From the IMG/VR virus record IMGVR_UViG_3300018421_008185, positions 1 through 34,562 of that record: 34,562 bases of DNA; one strand, written 5' to 3'. Numbering within the stretch: position 1 is the stretch's first letter; the number at the start of each line of letters is the position of its first letter. The translations under genes and the position numbers were made by a program. Under the pieces are notes generated by a model that worked only from the letters and a program-made list of their open reading frames with translations, was not told the DNA's origin and did not search any database. Of the stretch, positions 34,201 to 34,562 are shown piece after piece. Source of the DNA: a virus.

Positions 34201-34562
34201 AAATAGAAGTCACGAATATTCTTAATGACTTCTGTTGGGTTGACCTTGGTCGGATCTAACTCAATAGTGGGGAGATATTGCTTTCTAAACTTCTCAAACA
34301 GTTGATAGATGAAAATTGCATCTAGGTTGTGGACAACCGACCCCACTGGGTGAGTTGAAACACGAGTTTGAGATTCTTTTGCAAAGATTTGGTTACCATA
34401 GTCATCATATTCAACTGTGGAAGAGACTCCACGCACAACGCCATTAAAGGATGAAGGCACATACTTTCTGCCACTCTCTTCAATGACAAAACCAGTAACT
34501 TCATCATATCCAACGTCAACTGATGCTTTGGCAGCACTGGGCTCAGCAATAAAGATTTTGGG
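15930..34562 (-). CDS. 7: Giant baseplate wedge protein, expanded gp7 homologue (at least 6,210 aa, 5' end outside window)
   Basis: One uninterrupted frame reaching the right edge. The first possible initiation codon in the window is a GTG at 34460, but the frame stays open upstream (AEPSAAKASVDVGYDEVTGF), so the real start lies outside. T4 gp7 landmarks: IRDFYLAKGTALGAKFLFKV (about 34150-34215), matching YDFYSTKGIEASYKFLFKV of T4, and TKWKKQILDNNHPAGFKLFG (about 25565-25625), matching RWKSDVIRFVHPVGFGF. T4 gp7 has 1,032 residues; here the two landmarks lie about 2,860 residues apart instead of roughly 100. Modules in order: RG-type hairpin (33660-33850), glycine-rich repeats (32265-32940), YHYH-like (31650-32060), EF-hand-like loop, seven propeller-like blades (29640-30720), LamG-like, two carbohydrate-binding-like modules, more glycine repeats (26300-27010), gp7 second block, NGVIQ repeats, helical repeat array (18920-24360) enclosing a second LamG-like domain, two more NGIxQ repeats, and a terminal Ig-like domain. 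gp7 organises the wedge around gp8 and gp10 in T4. The position directly ahead of the gp8 cluster supports the call. Confidence 0.85.
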   Translation of the reverse strand, partial: PKIFIAEPSAAKASVDVGYDEVTGFVIEESGRKYVPSSFNGVVRGVSSTVEYDDYGNQIFAKESQTRVSTHPVGSVVHNLDAIFIYQLFEKFRKQYLPTIELDPTKVNPTEVIKNIRDFYLAKGTALGAKFLFKVLFGEEVDISYPKDQIISPSAATWVVDTILRCQIVSGSAVNLIESEIVQYADEVDQDVKYASALVENAISIIKGEDTIYELVISEETLVGTFKIPYNTRLVEPLTTTDQIITVDSTIGWPERNGTFFISETEEVQYKEKSLNQFIECTRSKNGVVEDWDPGSLISSNIFIYANKGTSNEVKMRVLGIAEAAGTVLDDTGSYYLPGDKLNVAALGSDSPGEQRLESWFYNVKKLIQVDNIEPGGLLQIATVTTEQPHGLLVEDTVTIYGANPVIYNGTFQVSSRIDEYTFSYRIDTPSDIVPVGNILLSVDLNRGKSTEPAINRVVTEFTTNIQNSFFNNNFVYVAASGLPNYKIGPFTGSALIPGNQRKLVRIPRVVNTVSEREEIKPNTAIGAWVNGVSIWTYKSAEAILFGPLTGISVTNAGQDYDAGAPPVVLIEGGGGAGASATVTVNGSVSSFEVTNGGSGYETSPLISIVGGGGTGASGTAVVTNGVITRILVASPGSGFTSQPSITITGGGGTGATAIANIRGPIQSVTLTNAGSGYTSLPKVTVTSGEGALAQPIVLNGRIVSIATINSGRRYTTAPRVIINGDGFGAIAKATIATTGEDAGKVIGIEIVNRGINYTQGNTTVRLEAVGDFATFEAQVFEWNKNFEYELNSKYDVARGYVFTGLNNQYGGEYAHLSDPKELRYVVGDNVFLNAETNRFQELETNYKHSPILGWAYDGNPIYGPYGYGDPTDQNSGIRRLRTSYKLKDEIVYDALTNTNPARVDGPLLSDYPAGSFVPDYEYVFQSGDLDQYNGRFCKTPEYPDGTYAYFVTIDSSDAGIPQFPYILGGAFNSLPDSWNLSQGATQENIPTDVVRYRVPFVEVDIDVERQPNQESDVLTTENEGWPIIFEIQDSNQDGIIDALEQQELLEMTEEATLQIYDYFPKVSAESKVDIDIETVTQFETAQIDGFVIENPGQSYQVNDTIFFDNEGTGGFGASAIIDSIKGVAVTSYSKEIINDRPYGVITTSENHDLIAGDEIIVNSEPITANTNKTFKVKVVSGIEDVTVDIPGSGYTATIPPTYELISNNGKDGEFSINLRSDGVADSFNIINSGNGFDINDPPQIRVSHPQSFTKTRYWLSEYLNDGGTLQVHDSTITSKREYYVCGSLEETEDDDMLGILAKFDVNGDVLWVRTLLPNNAGVKRMEFVSLYVDDTEENDAIYVAGQTYDPNNAAFNPDIWFGKYISERDAQNAPTGTLQWQKSIAGISGPARRDFVSDIYLDQNKSIYLVGYTDTNALDAMDIWVIQSNNDGDIKEKRKIASSNGDERIDQIKWISDDRFFFTGVNFDTDNLIYGEFFFDGANIEVDYVKQIPPIGGGYVRNSKFEIDEYGDVFICWDVFNNANSKFERIQFGKFTLSDVNNANAWKFIKTMTPQGDYTSINATGFHVDIFGNVVITTTIDYAEDRKATTIHSLKFDGTLQYESIIETTDQVGSRNKTSVVDNSGDIIVINERLVPEQFAVFRFDDASDDDYDTTKRNIGTFSIAVPGDASIDEAIYKFGTGSLKFTAPNRLLYADIDSSALNWTVAGWFNMATAQYAAQNTTPIFFDITEIDSSTGCQVRINGINGDADQGKVELDINGTQVGVSAANTYYTEFGSSAWVHIAIVKENTAVGVWDFTVFVNGNPAITYQSLIDVNVGDIAVGGDSSQTSSLCFQGNIDDVVMSGKAEFTDANAFTLPTEQFEVTSVDSDIVMVKIDRQHSTSRGTYTLTEATNHVNLTISEFTAGTWTQVTTQPAVDQWDLGAGGLQLLDFSDAPSLYTTVQTYTWTNTKETLSSKSSTVPVKNGQKMFVTPNVIPKFYIKDAGYSKIDNIFEFTLNQDAKFTKGSILQQVNDSGVVQAYGTIVDVPTGTTTNPGLGTTYKIGKIFGTFDNGELLQSTEATDVNTMDGKFVGIEEEDLWVTATAYATGDRVYYGGRIYEAQAGGTSGVTPPTHTTGAVSDGSITWVFIRTAGQFTIDIQEEPYPLPQWLGSDMERWDEGVLYPVGYRVFWKRNVYEVAVAGTSGDTAPVHLTGDASDGGVTWTWISTEEALSDYARFLGFDAGANYQVKILDVQPASSYIPGDVVALSSANITIDDQGADKEKVLTISGFASVKKVELVCTLKKDIKRSSSALTDLIYATSLTPHNYVVNEVLYTEGFVADEFNGSFFVQEVFGSREFIFKIRDTATGAPTFDQGTIASVNIYAKHPTINFIRNHQYVFDVSDGTNFGYYLSFAQDNQYKLEYSFNNITRVGTPGVSGVSSQPYVKFSAIGNVTNISYYFDPSRVGADSPVGSNSFIDVIKTPFDGTFKISEVVSQTEFKFPLLVEPETTNAEVQDDENGNPYSYYSTTSVKAIGPINTIKLVSPGGFYQKLPVVSDIASFRQIERIEIIDGGTEYQPGVYYQVPIAGDGEGGLATITVTLDDETGSGAITSAQVSDPGKGYTTASIDVDGITGILGPTLAGSGAALSVIIPSEGSGASVFLTGKNIGKIKRLKNNEFGFGYSHDYTLRPEISFPVNLQLFNTSILTEIKITDPGAGYTSAPAVVISGGGGTGAEAVAVVKNNRLNEIQIKNPGSGYSSEPVVTLKSEFNYVINLDLNYLQFNFPHGITTAAEVQLRADDVGSTTGILPKPSSVGLTSLVEGQIYYAIADGLDSDQLRFALTPEAAAAGDYITFLTQGEGRQTLLTEVFGGRAEAVVATSRFLAGEKIYQGSSPELASATGYVSTNTGWQSGPKILKIVNYTGNFAVGEKINGEVSKASGIIDNLSIAKGVLNIDSLTSTPGRFTDDVGKPSEIIQKIQDSFFYQNFSYVISSEIPITKWKKQILDNNHPAGFKLFGQLQLTGGKDVSGRRVGTEFIKQVNINEYSNVNQITSFGAAEPVYTDYNNTEVLFRNKRLTSSEEILTSIVKKIDDISGRFDGIEKTFPITVEGEQVIVNSNQLVITLNGVIQAPQSAYSVVGGQIVFDEPPKAASQVKYRTIRVATVPVYRIQLTDPQGIFPTIGQQVTGDFSEAYATVVDSGTFHIDVINITDGPFEISELIKRTTLFSAIVESVTLLNTEGIYKFGESITNFEGDTALVETTNIDEDGNLTDELLVSKTSGTARFETGIFDLKLNEYIYSATSKIVAQIIYISPYLDPNNGQPVDTLIINQGSTFFGLIYERLVAIQNPNIILDDISQSSITPVSVTDSSARINEDFLDFEEVRSTEVEYENLTGGSFAKGDQLRNRSIFYGNVTTNASNRAYDAARLIRLNKDEIIDRAEREIAVVHPDFYYPGDIQTNTTSRYRDAYRLLIKNIDKIIHNAYDDLKTQYPATPSGDKDGYLSDLRLWVETVALDLHSGGNLYSLQWINEYFTDTNTVSYDRNTSELLYALGQAKAYCESAITNNYGGLWTAVNSSDQAVGYVDESITADVSPGDPYGTPGTNTDNNDPESCADVRAALTTIYTWQDEALTAGNLLDIPASTKPSFTPNQEKCRRDVGYFVDAIANDVASGGEFNSQFFAENYFDETGNYLLNGLYGEVPESLTALLKARDMMYYAMNNLLFVKDLAVLNDPASYGGTAPGYTYDANYSAGNNTSLTNCLDIQQTVRELTNIITTSLAAENTHNLTGAISYTSEGVGGPKIVGLYADPTTAGGNNGIDAADLLLKNKEFIAAEGLFVYKTANPGFSISTGNDNDCLDDIKDVIEAIAYDIRYGGNSRIYDAGTYSIAYDNSTATPTEVTNIYAEVATIAKECLKNSATAHTVSGLVGNTFSVAVPVVSLDPGDSFVYVGSGKVSTASATHNVMSATYDEVNGTLSITVDGTPAFSNGSSVILQHLHFTHAGGDYFYPRVAVTGVHGKKQFFDVSITPDQSLTPCNTETALVDSLLSIYTLSYTNGNMSHATRTAPTEVIITDGGYQSGEVIRVTKFAYKDAEGGNKIFFAGQTLRGITSNATTPIKGSNSGLKWIYGGNITGAFQNGELITNSSLESNNVSISNVIYNTNIQNNTSSYSFTSGGSPYIRQATRSYDFGFEDGSFTIEGYFRFNSLTGTITLVDNRLDVSDTSAGYLIVSNSGNTVSWMRNGTAVSETTSAGLVVDTWYHISVSKDSETSTTKLFIDGAEVSSDADNNNYGISQECHVGSNAGGGDNLDGYLDNFLVRKGYADRTATFTSPTTTDFTRTGVVLGLNAQQGAVVGTGDVIATLSGTNISSATLGAVDYENKRITIEEIDLGNEIYRDSADIISANAAWIAEEAVGIMQAHYPDFVIPGDSAAAGSYGGTNICIRDTRDYIIPAIVQDLKEGGNYNVIVNARFYRNKGGDLKFIGSELLQTLYSWREVIKLCKYVINTASADLSGTYTTKLRIPHTLSGTTQVETRLDTLGDYIADELAPTGHRFRNAGDLIWKNRDYIAEETVGYIENLYTISLGGQTVNTLNIPDRNACIRDMKDYIIPALIADLQTGGNYQTQAAIDFYLNSDNEILFITDELQPMLEAFEFAKDLCMKAANNLLLGPGETAASNGAAALYQDEYYSAIYTSRSAYRDTTVTLDPEQFDQTRNQSDRYVDAANMIERNKHIIAKEAVGMMNDLSKFADFQVPGGRQNCVDDVVDILGALVHDLRFGGNAEIFEAGQLYIREDGFLSHIEGEEEATKTVFKFAKEMAILTIRNGFGRFNIDGHNDNSYTYESYERNGASDNRIAAARSIERNIRFIAEEAVLRGQAQYPSLVIPGGSENCMHDVADILYWMSWNLQNGGDNMMVTSAEYYVSSGNLQHITSQANESIWIFNTARDIAKQIYQGGNPTVSAGNTYSVTAISSAVSDTDVDDAVDALIQVLTDTVADPAGLNAQTYPKTVGGGYSGDLPNIWPCKYSGDLPIRDLTVTWDYSVGSTNQADWNQACGQQATAIDTLFDILIQGVDAGIAGNGLTYYGTTVTKTDGTYTAPTEYNQGSCYDVRQAIATIFDMYQTAFGAGTNSSKVDARLIHFNREAIKQRAYDQTVTFYPSYAGDADFADQVIDSVIYDIITRGNNAAFDKLSSWFDGDGNFIVYQNITRTHLIYHLTRIREYVKSIIYSPTSAGWQPYITTPGIYIPPNRPEWDQESTEFDMDSSINPFEFALERSIFPTEAKTTFVPSTDVVNLSTTYDEGFDWNTDPQLVVLTPTVPVGYDRAEFRVRINRANFFRRGDVVQYIPSSGSLLGGINQVYYYVLNADASFFEIGEFSTHDARYQSFALDTSDTNQHLFQVVVRSGVERETTTYGNPPTDTPYQGGFITADILYGTSSDVYGEIAAQSFNTAVVKETFTYIRVNNLTDPITSVFTNNERVYKNGDNTSIGTILQVNYYESNTYAILKVINKTGAAWVTGDVLVGEDSATEGTIELQTDRMLINVDLGDYANGDVIFKKADNTEADIVSYVNKSGAIISNESGRVVMDVETIQNSWESNDIIYGSLTDYILDLQGIYQPNGVIEVNDTIHGVSVIELDIAATFVESGLAATFRPGDEVTLLQGTVQKNPGFTATVTKYQPYDATTNPITPHKLWIANLQPVGLGETAAALNISGNNIGKFDVGTNFPSIYATVSNVTQTDYAAYGKVAAVEQSGITARVWLEQVVGEFYNNMSIRGDDGWSAAVTTASTLEGRVDRYFRGFDGVQTDFSLSIENGQAYFPDPAGHLLVFVNGILQPPNAAYTAFSDQIQFTEPPEVGSEFIGYYVGKLRQLDDISFEFDSLKSSFNLKLDGIFYSLTLTEGVSSATILPENNILISLNGIIQEPGVSYEIVGSRIIFSEVPRAGSTFVGFSYIGSDADVISATVVPPIETGDELNIEGEEFAREVALIESSNSLITFEYTGSVKGRNAEALADITLGQVISANITNPGDGYTSKPNVEVISSTGFDARVTPMMGISRIEVKSPGASYGAPLIAVQNTVEDDFVSPVGEPVNNGQDVYAGEATDYQGNPIVVEDGLVAILSSPVNVTVNQGQNAAFTVVAEFRRASDGAINTTTLNYQWQKKEYGQTAWTNIIGANASTFPTGVTTQQDDGDEYRVAITAAGATPVYSNSAILSVQIGTTIIANFSPAQIFDDA
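16181..16188 (-). promoter_or_regulatory. Possible internal late promoter (GATAAATA)
   Basis: The minus strand reads GATAAATA, a full NATAAATA match, inside the last 90 codons of the giant gene and about 250 bases ahead of the YHYH gene. It could drive the five-gene block downstream separately from the 18.6 kb gene. A chance match in coding sequence is quite possible. Confidence 0.35.
16785..17255 (-). repeat. Two tandem 'LNGIxQxP' beta modules
   Basis: Two consecutive copies of a roughly 75-residue module: FRGFDGVQTDFSL ... LLVFVNGILQPPNAAY ... QIQFTEPPEVGSEFIG, and FEFDSLKSSFNL ... ILISLNGIIQEPGVSYEIVG ... RIIFSEVPRAGSTFVG. A third copy lies at about 25140-25335 (LVITLNGVIQAPQSAYSVVG ... 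IVFDEPPKAAS). Such modules occur in phage tail-fibre proteins. Confidence 0.75.
18920..24360 (-). repeat. Array of about eight degenerate helical repeats in the giant gp7
   Basis: Copies of about 100-115 residues are spread through this stretch, at about 23920-24360, 23440-23665 (second half only), 22864-23172, 21085-21437, 20605-20965, 20125-20470, 19750-20065 and 18920-19230. Each has a helix such as MIERNKHIIAKEAVGMM, then YP.F..PGG, a Cys followed by a second helix with a GGN turn (CVDDVVDILGALVHDLRFGG), a short strand (A..YY...GN), and a third helix rich in A/K. I do not recognise the family. Between copies three and four lies a LamG-like domain. Confidence 0.8.
21640..22115 (-). other. 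LamG-like lectin domain 2
   Basis: Segment with YDFGFEDGSFTIEGYFRFNS, then WMRNGTAVSET, DTWYHISVSKDSETSTTKLF and DGYLDNFLVRKG. This is the concanavalin A-like/laminin-G signature: an x-I-E-x-Y-x-R strand, a W-x-H-I-x-V strand, and a final hairpin with DNF. Such domains commonly bind glycans. Confidence 0.75.
25555..25700 (-). other. Second conserved block of the gp7 core
   Basis: Contains IQDSFFYQNFSYVISSEIP followed by TKWKKQILDNNHPAGFKLFG. It corresponds to the SYYVMKIKSNLP ... RWKSDVIRFVHPVGF block near the T4 gp7 C-terminus. It lies about 2,860 residues after the first gp7 block. Confidence 0.7.
26300..27010 (-). repeat. Second glycine-rich beta-repeat cluster in the giant gp7
   Basis: Includes KITDPGAGYTSAPAVVISGG, then GGTGAEAVAV, IQIKNPGSGYSSEPVVTL, and more degenerate copies (IEIIDGGTEYQPG, VSDPGKGYTTAS). 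It is the same repeat as at 32265-32940. A further pair lies near 16405-16590. Confidence 0.75.
27935..28330 (-). repeat. Two tandem carbohydrate-binding-like modules
   Basis: Two copies of about 57 residues, 28150-28330 and 27935-28102. Each has W....YA.GDRVYYGGRIYE (second copy YPVGYRVFWKRNVYEV), then GGTSGVTPPTHTTGAVSDGS (second AGTSGDTAPVHLTGDASDGG) and a final TW.[FW]I. The aromatic pattern resembles chitin-binding modules of the CBM5/12 type seen in phage fibres. Confidence 0.75.
28995..29645 (-). other. LamG-like lectin domain 1
   Basis: Segment opening with FRFDDASDDD, followed by FGTGSLKFTAPNRLLYADID, WTVAGWFNM, SSAWVHIAIVKENTAVGVWD and QGNIDDVVMSG. This is the standard order of LamG/concanavalin A-like lectin strands (F-G-x-x-S-L-x-F, W-T-x-x-x-W-F, W-x-H-I-A, I-D-D-V). 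Confidence 0.8.
29640..30720 (-). repeat. Seven propeller-like blades
   Basis: Seven consecutive segments follow the pattern x-[IV]-[YVF]-[VILF]-x-G-x-T ... D[IM]-W..K....G....W.K.I: EYYVCGSLEETE, AIYVAGQTYDPN, SIYLVGYTDTNA, RFFFTGVNFDTD, DVFICWDVFNNA, NVVITTTIDYAE and DIIVINERLVPE. Early blades also show GDVLWVRTLL and GTLQWQKSIAG. This is what a beta-propeller of the SBBP/PQQ-like type looks like. Confidence 0.65.
31428..31463 (-). other. EF-hand-like calcium-binding loop
   Basis: The 12 residues DSNQDGIIDALE have Asp, Asn, Asp, Gly, Asp and Glu at positions 1, 3, 5, 6, 9 and 12 and Ile at 8, a complete EF-hand or dockerin-type loop. A helix-like LEQQELLEMTEEA segment follows. Only a single loop is evident. 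Confidence 0.6.
31650..32060 (-). other. YHYH-like domain lacking the YHYH motif
   Basis: The segment YKHSPILGWAYDGNPIYGPY, then YPAGSFVPDYEYV, QYNGRFCKTPEYPDGTYAYF and QFPYILGG aligns by eye with the second half of the YHYH domain in the 531-residue protein. The preceding GQYHYH half is absent and the sequence there is unrelated. Confidence 0.75.
32265..32940 (-). repeat. First glycine-rich beta-repeat cluster in the giant gp7
   Basis: Five full copies and one partial copy of a 38-41 residue repeat. Each has N.GSGY.S.P.[VI].I, then GGGGTGA.A.A.V and a final strand, for example VTNGGSGYETSPLISIVGGG and LTNAGSGYTSLPKVTVTSG. Confidence 0.85.
34100..34345 (-). other. First conserved block of the gp7 core
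   Basis: Contains NLDAIFIYQLFEKFRKQYLP, then EVIKNIRDFYLAKGTALGAK and FLFKVLFGEEVDISYPKD. The FY.[AS]KG......FLFKVL[FY].EEV pattern is the best-preserved stretch shared with T4 gp7. Confidence 0.75.

Noticed and set aside
15930-34562. Possible artefactual fusion of several genes by assembly error
   Set aside because: More than 6,200 codons without a stop, with consistent codon usage and the same repeat families on both sides of every module, argue for a real single gene. An assembly check is still worthwhile.

Overview
This is a 34.6 kb stretch of a T4-like (contractile-tailed) phage genome, most plausibly a marine cyanophage or close relative. It is part of the baseplate and tail-fibre region. 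The main anchor is the protein at 9423-10958. Both its ends match T4 gp8: an FIGRPQSW/PTDS start, DGYRWKYLYTIP in the middle, and an RIIYIDNRGPI...GDQIEDIKVVIEF end. The gene transcribed ahead of it carries the two conserved blocks of T4 gp7, so the T4 order 7-8 is kept. The next gene is a DUF4815-type giant tail protein of the kind common in cyanomyoviruses. T4-like late promoter octamers (NATAAATA) sit in two intergenic gaps. The exact host cannot be read from the window. T4 comparisons are from memory of the T4 sequences, not from a search. || Layout. Every convincing gene is on the minus strand, so transcription runs from high to low coordinates. 34562-15930 is one uninterrupted reading frame of at least 6,210 codons, open past the right edge: a hugely expanded gp7. 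Then come a YHYH/Ig-like protein (15933-14338), a structural protein ending in a cupredoxin-like domain (14312-12837), a glycine-rich beta-repeat protein (12837-10996), gp8 (10958-9423), the 2,481-residue DUF4815 protein (9419-1974), and two tiny coiled-coil proteins (1910-1671, 1674-1456). A strong rho-independent terminator (1424-1450) closes this unit. A perfect late promoter and ribosome-binding site then start a tail-fibre gene (1373 to beyond position 1) with an Mtd-type N-terminus. Genes are packed tightly: overlaps of 4, 1 and 4 bases, and gaps of 3, 25, 37, 63 and 82 bases. No gene-free stretch exceeds 100 bases. I see no tRNA, CRISPR array, insertion sequence or integrase. || How it fits together. 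gp7 and gp8 are wedge components of the baseplate; the DUF4815 protein and the fibre probably form its periphery and host-contacting parts. The striking feature is elaboration. The gp7 homologue carries thousands of extra residues: glycine-rich beta repeats, a YHYH-like module, an EF-hand-like loop, a probable seven-bladed propeller, two LamG-like lectin domains, two carbohydrate-binding-like modules, about eight copies of an unfamiliar helical repeat, and a terminal Ig-like domain. Related small modules recur in neighbouring genes. This suggests a cassette whose parts exchange domains and together form a large adhesive apparatus on the baseplate. The best candidates for undescribed biology are the split gp7 core with its insertion, the helical repeat array, and the amicyanin-like copper-ligand pattern in a virion protein.
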